Positions 11,701 through 23,620 of a DNA stretch of 64,000 bases are shown in pieces. Numbering within the stretch: the stretch's first letter is position 1; every line of letters starts with the position of its first letter. The position numbers were made by a program, and so were the translations under genes. The stretch covers positions 22,168,001-22,232,000 of the forward strand of contig NC_081819.1 in assembly GCF_030704535.1 (NCBI RefSeq), read 5' to 3'. The notes beneath the pieces are model-generated. The model was not told the DNA's origin. It did not search any database and saw only the letters and a list, made by a program, of their open reading frames with translations. Source of the stretch: Vitis vinifera. Its lineage: Eukaryota > Streptophyta > Magnoliopsida > Vitales > Vitaceae.

Positions 11701-12948
11701 GCCCTGCCCCTTTCCTTTTGAAGAAAAGAAGATGCAGAATCATTTTCTTTCTTGGAATTTCTATGGTTGATTAATTACTATTACATAGTAGTAATGCGCC
11801 AATGTCAATATATGTATGTGTATTTACTTGTACCCAACATGTGACAACTTCTATATATTTATATATTTTATATTATTGTGAAGGTATTGGAGAATGTTGA
11901 TGCAAAAATAATTAGGATCTCCTCATTTCTCATTTTGTTGTTTCATGGAAACTTTAATGGTATGTTTGGTTCTCGAAAATTTTGAAGAAAAATAGATAAA
12001 TAAATAAATAAATAAGTAAAATAAGAAATAGATTTAAAAATAATAAATTAGTTTTGTACGATACTTTAAAAGATAATTCATTTATTTTAATTTTTTTATA
12101 CAAAGATTAAATAATTTGAACAACACATATTTTTAATTAATTTTATTTATATTTTATTTTCTTCATTTTTACAAAGCTTAAATAATTTGAAAAACATATA
12201 TTTTTAACTAATTATATATATGTAAATGCATGAATGTGATGTACCAAAAAATCTACGGTTCCTAACGGAATATTTGGCTTTTTAATTTCAATAGATTTTA
12301 AATTTCAATAACGAAAACCAAGGTTTGCTTTATCCGGTATCAAACGAGAGCTACAAGCAAATAGAACAATTCTTGAATGAGGTATTTAACTCCATATATA
12401 TATTATTTTCTTTATTTTCTTCTAAAATTCAAATTAATATGAGAAAATAATTTTTCTAAACATCAATTTTCTTTCTTTAATACTTTCTAAGAACAAGTAT
12501 AACTAAAAGAAAGTACTTATAGTTTTCAAACATAAAATACAAAATTTAATTCAAAACAAAATAATTTTTAACAATATATTCATGGAGGCAGTCTATTGAT
12601 ATTGGGCAAAATTTTATCAGCATTTTTTGCCCTTTTTGAGTCTGTGGCAGACTCTATTTTCCACAAAACTTCTTCCTGTTCTTCATTTTTCAGAAGGGGA
12701 TACAGACAGGAAGATTCATATCCTTCAGAATACAGAATTTCTAATTCAATATTTCAGATTGATCCCATCAAAGAATAAAGTTACAGATGCATTATTTAAC
12801 AAAAAGTTCTTCATGATATATAAACCTCAATTGGAAAGTCTGAACCCCAAGATAAGTTGAATTACTGTTGCCTTATTACTAGGGAAGGGAAGTTGTGTTG
12901 TGTGGGGTGGGCTAAAGCTCAGAAAAACAGAAACAAATGCAATGGAGA
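11701..12948. other. Spacer between convergent WRKY and peptidase genes
   Basis: It carries 3' ends of both genes and a MITE-like element at 11958-12502. No other gene is supported; the overlapping short ORFs at 12596-12860 look like chance. Confidence 0.5.
11958..12502. mobile_element. Family-A MITE, apparently interrupted
   Basis: The left end TATGTTTGGTTCTCG and the right end AATACTTTCTAAGAACAAG mirror the inverted ends of the clean copy at 21173-21497. The AT-rich interior also matches (AAATAGATTT, AAAGATTAAATAATTTGAA). About 180 bases near 12240-12420 have no match in the other copies and may be a later insertion. A target duplication is not resolved. Confidence 0.5.
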
Positions 12949-15900
12949 TCAAAACAGAGGCTTCTTTCCACTTAATATTCCCATCAAATGGTCGAAAACC
13001 TGACTGCCTCCATCACGCAGACCGGAATGCATGAATTCATTAGTTATCCACAATCTAATGCCTGCTATCTGAGAAGCTGTTTCCATAACCAGTTTGAAGT
13101 TAACATACATATCTTCATAATAAACTGCAGCAGCAACAGGTACCTGCCATGATTGAAAGTAAATAAACCAATAGACACTAAAAGGATTGTCCAGTAAGCT
13201 CATGCTGGGCCACATTTCTCAAAGTACCCCTCCGGTTTGGAACCAAGAACAAACACGTCAAATAATCCCTAGGAGCAAGCAGCTTGGAAGCACTTGGAGA
13301 GATCCACATGTCTCCCATGGATGTCTCCAAGAATGAATGAGAGATAGTGGGGTTATGTAGAACATTCTAGAGGGTTGTTGAAAACTGTTGTACAAATGAA
13401 TGGGAGATAGTGGAGATAAACTTACAGAAATCTAGATTTGTAGGAAACATTCAAAGGTTTTAGAGAGTTGCCTTGGCACCTATAAAAAATGGATAACCAA
13501 ATTCTATATAGATCTAGATTTGTAGGAAACATTCAAGGGTTTTAGACAGCTGCTTTGGTGCCTATAAATATAGGATGGTCTCATTTGACCAAGACATCAA
13601 GCACTTGAACTCCCAAAAAGTATTGTAAAGTTTAGGAAAGGTGACTTGGCAACTTCAAGTTGATTAAGTTGTCCATGTTATTATTGAAGTTCAAGAAGTT
13701 CAATCTAACATAGAGTCACTCACCTTGTTATTATTCAAGGAGTCAATGTCATACAGTGGAGGCCAATCCTCCTTCTCAGCCAACAGATTAGCTGCATCTT
13801 TGAAGGGCCTCAAGGCATGAATTTCCTCAAACATCCATGGGAATATCATCTGTAGAAGCAAACTGAGACTGATGATCCTATGCGATGCATTGAACGACAC
13901 CAAGACAAATAACTGGCTTGAACAAACTTTATAAACATGTGTAAAAAAAATTAATCTTTAGCAGTTCTTAGGTCATACCCTTGGGTAAAATCAGTATACA
14001 CAATGAGAGAAACCAAATATTTCTTTTGAGAGAATAGAAAGCTGTCATGCATATTGTGTGTGCATATAAAATTTTATACCTTTTGAAAAATCCAATTTAG
14101 AAATTAACATCCATTTTTCAAGAAATGAATGTAATAGAGTGACAAGATGTATGAAGTCACCTAGCAAAACAATATCCATACCATTAAAATATGACTAGTG
14201 CATATTTGTAAAACAAGCTACAAGAATGGGAGGATAGAGTCATGGTTCTTTCTTATTTTTAAGCATAATGGACTACTTTTGTATACCTCTCCTGTGAACA
14301 GCACAGGACGACCTTCTTTTGCTGCCTTCATTGCATCAAACTTCCCCTCATCTTTAGCCCTGATTCTATGCGCAGACCAGCGTGAGGAAGCACCCTTTAA
14401 GTTGAAAGCAATCAAAAAATTAGGTAGTTCCAAGAAAATTATTACACATATATGCGCATATATATATATATGTGTGTGTGTGTGTATAAACAAAAGTATG
14501 CAACAAAATTTATCTAGCAAGGTTTTTGGTAAAGTAGAATTTTTTACCTGACAGTATATAGACTCGTGCAGAAGAGCGAAGAGTGGATTTGTATCAAAAT
14601 CCAAAGACCTCTCATACTGCATAGATGAAAGGATTTGAAGTTGATGTTGATAATGAGATTTAAAAACTCAAATTTTATGGTCAAAGAAAGCAGAAACTCT
14701 TACAGCAGTCAAGAAGTAGTAACTGATCTGTTTTTGCGCTCCTGGGATGATTATAGGATCCCAGACCCTCTCAAGCCTATGTTTAGATAGTATAAACAAG
14801 CTCAACTTGAAGAATCAAGTACTTAAGAAACAAATTGGTATACAAATAATTCCTTACATATAGTGCAATCGCTCAAAACCGGTACTAGAGCCTAAACAAG
14901 AAAGACCAAGAAGCTGCAGACCCCTTGGGGTTAATATGCCCCCAGATGGAAGAGGCACCTTGTAACAAGGGAAAAATTTGTGAGGGTTAGTCTATTTTTT
15001 ATGAATTGGGAAAATAGAAAAAGAAAAGAAAATCAGAACCGCCTAAATTCCCTCACCCCGCCTCCTTCATGCTCTGCCAAGTGGGTAACAACTTCACGAA
15101 CAATTTCAATATCCTGAGGAAATCTCTTGTAATACTTTTCATTCTGACGAAAGATCTGTTCAAAGCATACACTATAGACAGTATCAGCAGTGCAGCCACT
15201 TCCAATTGGAGGAATTCCCCCAGTTAGAAGGACTTGTTTCAATCCTTTTGGTGCAAAACTCAAATAGGTAACCGCACAAAAACCACCAAAGCTCTGCAAA
15301 ATAAAAAAGAACAAGCTTTTGGTAAATTTTATGAGTCATATAATTCCAAAGCTTTAATGCAATGCACCACAAGCAAATTATAATGCGGGAATTAGTTGAG
15401 AGGCATTCTCATGAAGGAAAAAGGAATAGAAGTCACTTTGCAATCTAAAATTGGTTTCATCGTACAGAACTCAACTCTATACTCCAAAAAGCATGCACAT
15501 AAACACATCCCAATCACAATAGCAATGTTATACCTGCCCCAAAATTGTCCAAGGTCCAGCATCAGGAACAAGGTGTACTCGAATAAATTCAGCATCATTC
15601 ACAATATTATCTGCTCGAAAATGTTTTAAGTAGTTCGTCAAATCCTCTGGAGACTTCATTTGCATCATCGATGATGCTGTCAATGGAGTTGATAAACCTG
15701 TTCCTCGCTGCAAGAAAAACACATCAGTAATTATCAAATTTCAAACAAAGCCTGTCCCAAGAAAATAAGAATTAAACCATGCCTGATCCAACAACACAAC
15801 ACGATATTCTTCACATGCTTTACTTATCCACCCACTGCCTTCTGTTGGTCGTGGTGATTCAAAACCAGGTCCCCCTTGTAGGTATAGTAGAAATGGCAAT

Positions 15901-16971
15901 GGTTGCTCTTCTTTCCCAACTGTGAAACACAAACCAACTGTATTAATCAAACAGAGACCAAGAACTGCCAATTTACAAGAAAATGTCACACCCAGATTCA
16001 ATTGGTGATGCTACATTCTCCAATCTCCCAGAATACTCGCTGCTACAAAAATGCCTGATCGTTCTAAAAGACTATACCGCACACACTGAGAAATCCAGAG
16101 GATGAATCGCTCTCCTAGCAATTTTTTACACAGTTGTGGGGTTTTGAGCCTTTGATTGTTCTCTATTCTCTATTTTCTCATATCAAACTTGTAGAAAATC
16201 TCGACTCAATATGTTCTTTCCCAAAATTTCTCAGCAACCAAACAGACCCTAAATAAAATTCTATATGCAACCAATGCTCCTGATCTTCAAGAAAAATTAA
16301 ATCACGTGCCATTTAGCAATGCGGCGAAGTCATTTTCCATGCAATTTTCACATAGTTGTAAACTTTTGAGTCTTTGACTGGTCTCTGTTTCCTCTCATAT
16401 GACTAAAATGAATCTCAGCTCTAATTTTTTTTTCTTTTCTTTTCCTAACTTGCTCGGCAACCAAACAAACCTCGACTGAAATTACAATCTGAGACTATAA
16501 TACTTCTCGAAAATGAATAAATCATGAACGAATGACCACCCTAACACAAGAAATCCAAGCACTAACCGGCAAAAGTAGTATTAAATCAACAGCAATTAAC
16601 AGATAACTAGGCTAACTAAGTATGATTAAGGAATCGATTACCATACCAGAAACGACCTCCCGAGCGAAAATAGAGATCTTAGGGCAAGTACTACAATCGA
16701 GAGAATAGTCTAGAGGAACAGTGAAGTAATGGTCGCGAAGCCGGAGGTCCGGCACCGAGTACCAGGCTCCAGCAACGTGGTCTGACGACGAACCGCCGGC
16801 GGAAGAGTTGGACCCGGCCATTGCGATCACTGCTCCAGCTAGTCTCCGAGAGGAATGGAAGCAGAGGGGCTTGGGGATTGGATTTAGCACAATGGAGTGA
16901 GCAGTCGAGGAAATGAAGCGAAGGAGGAGCGGGGGCTTCATCAAGGATTGGAGCGCGTGCATTGAACACAT
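12949..16971 (-). CDS. Proline iminopeptidase-like alpha/beta hydrolase
   Basis: A 514-residue serine peptidase of the S33 family, expected to remove N-terminal proline or similar residues. The ten exons, in reading order, are 16647-16971, 15783-15919, 15534-15707, 15057-15293, 14858-14958, 14704-14776, 14548-14616, 14287-14394, 13724-13849 and 12949-13143. LYLQGGPGFES is the oxyanion-hole motif (HGGPG in the family), DQRGTGLS follows, and GQSFGG carries the nucleophile Ser. The Asp is probably in VYYEDMYV and the His in NEFMHSGLRDGG near the C-terminus, completing the triad. The first 50 residues are basic and Ser-rich with almost no acids, suggesting organelle targeting; an internal Met (MAGSN) could give a cytosolic form. 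Intron 2 has a GC donor. From memory the Arabidopsis match is At3g61540. Confidence 0.92.
13428..13580. repeat. Two-copy duplication (about 82-bp period) in peptidase intron 9
   Basis: TCTAGATTTGTAGGAAACAT starts at 13431 and again at 13513. Each is followed by a related tract ending in TTGG-(C/T)-(A/G)-CCTATAAA. The surrounding 13240-13620 also has a repeated GAGATAGTGG phrase. It may be an old LTR fragment, but no ends are visible. Confidence 0.6.
14459..14485. repeat. TA/TG microsatellite
   Basis: A short (TA)n then (TG)n run inside the peptidase intron after exon 8. Probably length-variable. Confidence 0.75.
15708..15782 (-). other. 75-nt GC-AG intron of the peptidase gene
   Basis: On the minus strand the donor is CAG followed by GCATGG and the acceptor is TTGCAG. 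Joining the flanks restores the family motif LLDQRGTGLS. No nearby GT keeps both frame and motif. The intron length is a multiple of three but has an in-frame stop, so retention would end the protein before the catalytic Ser. Confidence 0.8.
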
Positions 16972-18615
16972 GACGGAGAGAAGGGTGAAATGGTCAATTC
17001 AGTGGTGGTCGATGCCCTCTCCAACGTAGATAATATATCTGACGAGGCCCTTATTTTAGATAGAATTTTATTCTATATTTATTTTATTATTTATCAAAGA
17101 CTTCTCTAAGCTTAAATTATTAAAACTTTTATCAAAAAATATGATTATATATCCTCATATTTATAAATTTACCTTCGTTTTTTGTCTAGAAAAATAACCT
17201 ACTTTCAAATAAATACCCTTCAATATATTAATTATTTAGGTACGACTTTTAAAGGAAAATATTATTTTTACAATAAAAAAAATGAGGACAACTTCATCCG
17301 AAATAAATATTTTTTAAGGTTAAAAAAATGAGAATTAGATTTAAAAAATGGGGATAATTTCACCCTTTTAATCAAATAACCCTCATATCAAAGTTTTCTC
17401 GATGTATTTCAATCTAATTTTTAATTTTTTTTTATCGGCCATAAATTATGTCACATTATCAAATGAGCTCTTTTATTAAAAAAAAATTATCATATCCTTG
17501 AAACTATAATTTAGTTTAATATCCAAAAATGGGTAGATAATTTAAAATTTTTGAAATGTGAATTATGAAATTTAAGTGGGAATGGTTTGTAGTGATAGTG
17601 CAAAAGTATATCATTATGTATTAGTATATCATGAAACAAATGAATGATTGATAATGATTTTCCCCTTAGATTCTATTCATCATAACCCTTTTTTTGGATA
17701 CTCCTTTGAATCCAATTAGTTATGTCATAAGTTTATCTTACAGCATATGTTAGAAAAGTTGGATTCTATTTCCCATCCGGTTTTCTACAAAAATGACAAA
17801 GTTTGGTATGATTCATCAATATGACTTAAATTTAATACATTTTTCACAGGTTTGAGTTGAATATAAATATATTTAAGTCAAATTTATATATATCTATATA
17901 ATATGTTTAATAAATACATAATTTTAGTTCTTAGACCAATCTGGATAATACAAATTTAATTAGAATTGATCAATTTAATAATTTCATTGAGATCGTATCT
18001 TTAAATTATTTAATTTATATTTGACTTATTTTAAATTTGTCACAATTGAGTTATGAACATATTTTACTGAAACATTAATCATATCAATATATGCAAGATT
18101 TAAAATCAATTTGATTATTAAATAGGAAATCTTATTATTAAATGAGTTTACTATATGTTATTTATTTAATAATAAAATAGTATTTGAGTTTATATTTTTA
18201 ATATGATTATTATTTGTGGAGTTTGATTTGATTTATGTAGTAAAATAATATAAAATAAAAAAATAAAAAGAGAGAAAAGAGAAAAGAAAGTTTGGACCGT
18301 ATATATAAGATATTGGTTCATTATCCAAACTAAGAAAAGGTACAAAATTTCCATAAAAGGAAAAACTTGATAGAATGGTCTTTTTCGGAGGCGTGAATGT
18401 GATGATGGCAATTGCTCGTATTATATTATTAAAAACGACAACCGCCGGCGCGTTTTACTTGCAGTAGGTGGAGCAGCCACATTAGGCCACCACCACTTTC
18501 TCGTTCGTTCCACTTGCGGTAGGTGGCGCAGCCACATTCCGCCTCCACAACTTTCTCCTCTAAATACTTCTCGCCTCAGCCTCTCTGCCTTGGGGAATTG
18601 AACTTACCTGAGAAA
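16972..18615. other. Divergent promoter region between peptidase and PANB
   Basis: About 1.6 kb of AT-rich sequence between two head-to-head genes. GC content rises near both starts. A 55-bp-period duplication lies at 18457-18556 next to PANB. The middle (17050-18400) is low complexity and has no supported gene. Confidence 0.6.
18457..18556. repeat. 55-bp-period tandem duplication upstream of PANB
   Basis: ACTTGC-(A/G)-GTAGGTGG-(A/C)-GCAGCCACATT begins at 18457 and again at 18512, each followed by a CCACAACTTTCTC or CCACCACTTTCTC tract. It sits 60 to 160 bases before the ATG, so it duplicates part of the promoter or leader. Confidence 0.85.
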
Positions 18616-21600
18616 ATGCTTGTCGCGAGAACTCTAAAGAAGTCCTTGTCCTCGGTAAGCAAGCCATTCTCTCTACACACCCACCTCAAATGGCTGAGCA
18701 ACTTGCCGGAAAACACTGTATACGGCGGACCGAAGCCGCAAAACCCTAACCAGAGAGTGACACTGAACCACCTGAGGCAGAAGCACAGGAGGGGCGAGCC
18801 CTTCACCATGGTCACCGCCTACGACTACCCGTCGGCGGTCCATCTCGACTTGGCCGGCATCGATATTTGCCTCGTGGGTGACTCCGCTTCCATGGTCGTC
18901 CACGGCCACGACACCACCCTCCCTATCTCTCTCGAAGAAATGCTCGTCCATTGCCGCGCCGTCGCTCGCGGCGCCAAGAGGCCGCTTCTCGTCGGTGATC
19001 TTCCATTTGGGACATATGAGTCTAGTTCAAATCAGGTATTGATGAATTCTGCACATGAAACTGAAGCTATTGTTCTTCATAGGTTTTTTTTTTTTCCATT
19101 TTTTGGGTGATCATGGTGTTTAAATTTAATGGATATTGGCTAAAATTTGGTACAAATTTGGGTTTAGATGAGCCTAGAATCCGAGCTATGACAAAAATTC
19201 AGGTAAAAACGGCTGCTCTAATCTTTTCTTTTGCTTATAGTTGCTGAAAATTTTGGATTGCTTCTGGTTTAATCTGGACTCCTGAAATTTCCCTTTTGTA
19301 AACCATAACGAAGTGTGTGAATGTGATGAAAGGCACATGAAATATATGTTTTTTTGGGAAATCTGTCGATATTTGATTATGGTGTGACCAAGAAGAAATC
19401 TGCTGCATACATATCAAATGCCAAAATTGGAACTGAACTGACCTCTAAACTCTTTGGATTTGAATCTCTGTTTGAGACCCTGTTTCCAACCAATGTCTAT
19501 GTTCATTGGAGTTTTATGGATGAATCATTTGGTTTTCGGGTCTAGAGAGTTGAAGGCAATTGAAGTGACCCTCTTTCACATGTGTACCTCCATTTACAAA
19601 ATATTCTTGGCATGTTTGCTTTGTAGGTTTTTTTTTTTTTTTTAATGCTTTTGAAGTTAAACAATGTAGTTTGTTCTCACTGTTGAATTTTTTTGATAAG
19701 AGGATATTTGGATACCAAATTGGTTGAGTTTGGGTGTAAAAGTTTAATGGTTGGTTATCTCACAGTTTTAATTATGAGCAGGCAGTTGATGCAGCTGTCA
19801 GGATCTTGAAGGAAGGCACAATGGATGCCATTAAATTGGAAGGAGGATCACCTTCAAGAATTACAGCAGCAAAATCCATTGTCGAGGCTGGAATTGCTGT
19901 AATGGGTCATGTGGGACTTACCCCTCAGGCCATAAGTGTTCTTGGGGGATTTAGGCCTCAAGGGAAAAATATTGCTAGTGCTGTCAAGGTCCTTCTCTTT
20001 CCATTTGTATTCTTGGGGGATTTAGGATTCAAAAAAAATATATCGTTAGGTGCTGTCAAGATCTCTCTCTAAAATCCATGTTGAATTGGTTTGATTTGAG
20101 CAGGTTGTGGAGACTGCAATGGCTTTACAGGAAGCTGGGTGTTTTGCTGTTGTTCTTGAATGTGTGCCTGCACCTGTGGCTGCTGCAACAACATCAGCCC
20201 TTCGAATCCCCACCATTGGCATAGGAGCTGGACCTTTCTGCAGTGGACAGGTTGATTATTCTCTATCTCTCTACTAAGATAAATACCCGTGTTTTTTGTA
20301 TGTTTTCTTTTGTTGCTAAGAAAAAATATGAAAACCAAGTTGGTCTATTTTACAAGACTTAGTACTACTTAGATTTTGTTACTCCAGATATTGATTTTAC
20401 TTATGCTTAGACTTGAGTTTTTTCTACGTTAAGAATTTTTCAAAACTAAGAAGTGCCTGCAGAGATAGTGAATCAAAAACTTAGTCAGTTACTCTTTCTT
20501 GAATGGTTTGTCCAGTTCTCTGATGAGTCCCCTTTGGTCATTGCAAGAAGATGACAAGTCCCCCTTTCCTCACTATCATAGTTAAATTTTGGAATATGAG
20601 GATTCAACAATGTCTCCTGAACATGAAAATATTGGTTTCTTCATAAAACTTGTGATTTTAATTCATTTGATTATCAGCCCCGTCAGCTCCTGAAATGTAT
20701 TGTTTGGAGTATGCTGTTAGTTCTTGTGAAATCCATTGCAAGTTTATATTAGTTGCTGTGCTTTTCTTTTCTTGTCAATCCCCCAATTTCTAGGAGGAAC
20801 AACTTCTAATTTAACTTTTATGGGATCACCTGCTGGTTTACTAACATCATGCAATTTTAAATGTCGAGGAGGCTCCTAAAGGATCAAATGCCACACAACA
20901 CAAGATCAAGTTGGAGCCTGGAGCCAAACCCCCTTTTCTTACTTAGACTGAGGCTGGGTTTAGCAGATGCCAGTGCACCCCCCTGCCCCCTCTAGCATCT
21001 ATTAGTTAAGGGGGTTTGGTTAAGCTCAGGGTGGTCATAGATCTTGAATCGGGGTTTTTCCAAAAAAGATGGATGCTCTGTGAAGTTGTGGCTCAATCTT
21101 TAACATCAAGGACTACCCTGTTATTCCCCCTAGACTGCTAGACTGAATCATACTTTCTGGTCAAAGATGAAGGCTATGTTTGGTTCTCAGAAAATTTGAG
21201 GGAAAATACAAGGGAAAGAAAATACAAAGGAAAAATAGAAGGAAAGAAAAAGTGAAGGAAAATAAAAAACGGATTAAAAGTTGATGAGTTATTTTTATTT
21301 TTTACTTCAAACTCATTTTATTTATTTTAACTCATTAATATAAAGATTAAATAATTTTAAAATACATAAGTTTTTAATTAGTTTTAATTATATTTGATTT
21401 TCTTTTATATTTTTCATAGGACAACCAAACATGAAAAAATCATTTTCCTTTGCATTTTTTTTCTTTCCTTAGTATTTTCCGGGAACCAAACATAACCGAA
21501 AGGAAAACTTTAGGACTGTAAGAGAAGAATCCAGTTCCAGTTAATGACCTTTGGCATTTTCCCTCAGTTTTCAGTTTAATGCACTCTTGAGTTTTGTGGT

Positions 21601-22494
21601 TACTTGATATTCAATTTGCAACCAATAGGACAGAACTAGATATTCAGTATAATGCAGTAGTGAACCTAGAACCTCCCACAAACCCTCCCCAATCGTTTTA
21701 CCACTTGAATGAGGCCTTGAGGGTACCTTGTTCATATATTCCGAGCAAGACTTTACAAATCAGCTTCCCATTATCAAATGCTGAAACTAGAAGTTGGTCT
21801 AATTTTGTCTTCATCTATGGCTGAAGTTGTTACATGTAAAGAAATCCCTTTTTGGTTTCCAATTTTTTTTCATTTTTCTGAAGCTACACATTGAGATTTG
21901 AGAGTAGTTTTCTAAATAAACGGTTAACTCGATCTAGGAGGCCATTTTTTGGTGATGTGTGTCTTATGATAGTAATATAAAATCTGAAGATCTTGTCAGC
22001 TTGCTTTCTTGCTCTTCTTGGAAAAGTTGCACTCTACTGATCAATTCTTTGACACAAAACTTCCCTTTCAATATACTGCAGGTGCTAGTTTACCATGATC
22101 TGCTGGGAATGATGCAACACCCACATCATGCTAAGGTTAATTACACAATTGCTTTTCAAACCATAAATTATCGATATCGATTCTTCTGGGGAATATTTAA
22201 CCTGAAAAGGTATTGCTTCACCTTCTGCAGGTTACCCCAAAGTTCTGCAAGAGGTATGGACAAGTAGGAGAAGTGATCAATAAAGCTCTTCTGGAATACA
22301 AGGAAGAAGTAACAAATGGTTCATTCCCTGGTCCTGCTCATAGCCCATATAAAATCTGTTCTGCCGAAGTCGATGGTTTCTTGAACGAGTTACAGAAGTT
22401 GGGCTTGGACAAGGCGGCATCAGCAGCAGCTGAAGCAGCTGAGAAGATCGAGACAAGTGAATCACTGGAGGGAAAGAGCCCGAAAAGTGATTGA
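18616..22494 (+). CDS. PANB: 3-methyl-2-oxobutanoate (ketopantoate) hydroxymethyltransferase
   Basis: This enzyme adds a hydroxymethyl group from methylene-tetrahydrofolate to 2-oxoisovalerate, the first committed step to pantothenate and CoA. Plant forms act in mitochondria. It has 363 residues from exons 18616-19035, 19782-19988, 20104-20250, 22082-22135 and 22231-22494. The basic, acid-free start [13 protein letters not shown] is a likely mitochondrial presequence. The fold begins at [24 protein letters not shown] and GDLPFGTYE carry the two metal-binding Asp residues, and VLECVPA carries the catalytic Glu. LGGFRPQGK and [18 protein letters not shown] are further family signatures. The C-terminal tail is Ala/Ser/Glu-rich and variable. 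The ATG at 18616 is the first in frame; upstream there is only GTG. From memory it matches Arabidopsis KPHMT1/PANB2. Confidence 0.95.
21173..21497. mobile_element. Family-A MITE, clean copy, in PANB intron 4
   Basis: The left end GGCTATGTTTGGTTCTC and the reverse complement of the right end (GGTTATGTTTGGTTCCC) form inverted repeats. These extend with GGAAAGAAAA tracts on both sides. The total is about 325 bases, AT-rich, with no coding capacity, so it is a non-autonomous DNA transposon. Relatives lie at 11958, 36112-36665 and 56778. Target duplication and superfamily are unresolved. Confidence 0.75.
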
Positions 22495-23620
22495 AATGGT
22501 CAAGCCCAGCAGTTTTGTGCTTTCCCTCCCCTGATCAGAGTACAGTTGGGTTAAAATCTTAATAAGTTGAAGAGCTTTCTTCAGGAGAGATGGTGATGAA
22601 CATCCTCAGTCCCTGAGACTTTGGGCTCTGAGAAGTTGTTGCAACTTGCAAGGAAAAGGGGAAATGTGTCTTTGAAATTTTCATTTTACTTGTCCTTCAT
22701 TAAATCCTTAATTTAATTAGGCATGTTAAGCTCTTCTTAAGTTTTAAAATCAGCTAATGAATATCAATCAAATTTAACTTTCCAGCATTTGGATAGTTTT
22801 CTTTAGACTTTACACTTTTGGCATGTGGTTTATGCTAAGGAAACTGAATATGTTCAACATTTTCTCTGAAGTTCTTATTACCTCCCAGCGTACTGTGAAG
22901 CATTATTAAAATATCTTTGAAATTTATGTTACCTTTTTTATAATATAATTTTTTTAAAAAAATACTTAATATTGAAAATGGTTTTTTTGAGAATTTATTT
23001 TGAAAATAATATTGATTTTTAGAACAATTTTCAAATGTTTTTAGGTTTTTTTAGAATATTCATAAAAATGTAAAGAAATATTATGAATTTTTTTATAATA
23101 TACAGTATTTATATTAAAAAAAATTGAAGATTATTTTTAAAAAATATTTCTAAAAATCTATTAAACTGTTTTTAAAAATCATTTTTACAACTTTAGTCTT
23201 TTAACACTTGAAATTCTTATTTGGATTTGCACTCAAACCCCTGGAAGAAGACCTCTAAAATGTAAACAGAAGATCAATCTTCCATCCATTGTGCTTTGGA
23301 AATGTTGGCGGTGGCTACTGGAAGTAGAAATGAATATATTTTTGGCAATATATTCCGAGAAAGCTACCGGTTGATCTGTTCCAATATTTCATTGCTTCAT
23401 AATTTTTATTTTTTTTTCAATTGGACATTTGCAATAGAATTTTCCATTTTCTTTTCCGCTCAGTCTTTTGGAAAGTTTCAAGGGTTCCCTGTTAAGGAGA
23501 GGTTTCAAGAATCCATTTTCTTTTCGTCCAAACAGACCCCTACAAGATCAAAACCTCCTCCCTCTTTATCTTGAAACTTTGGAAAAAGACGTGTCTTTTC
23601 TCTGCGAAGAAACGGAGAAA
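22495..23620. other. Spacer between PANB and the PPR gene
   Basis: PANB 3' UTR, then about 250 bases of AT-rich homopolymer-prone sequence (22920-23200), then the PPR promoter and leader. The reading frame of the PPR gene stays open upstream of its ATG to 23468 but offers no earlier ATG. Confidence 0.55.

Noticed and set aside
18523-18615. GTG-initiated N-terminal extension of PANB
   Set aside because: No in-frame ATG upstream of 18616, and the stretch overlaps a tandem duplication in the promoter or leader.
23468-23620. 51-codon open extension before the PPR ATG
   Set aside because: It starts at TTG, has no ATG, and the ATG at 23621 yields the family length and a good targeting peptide.
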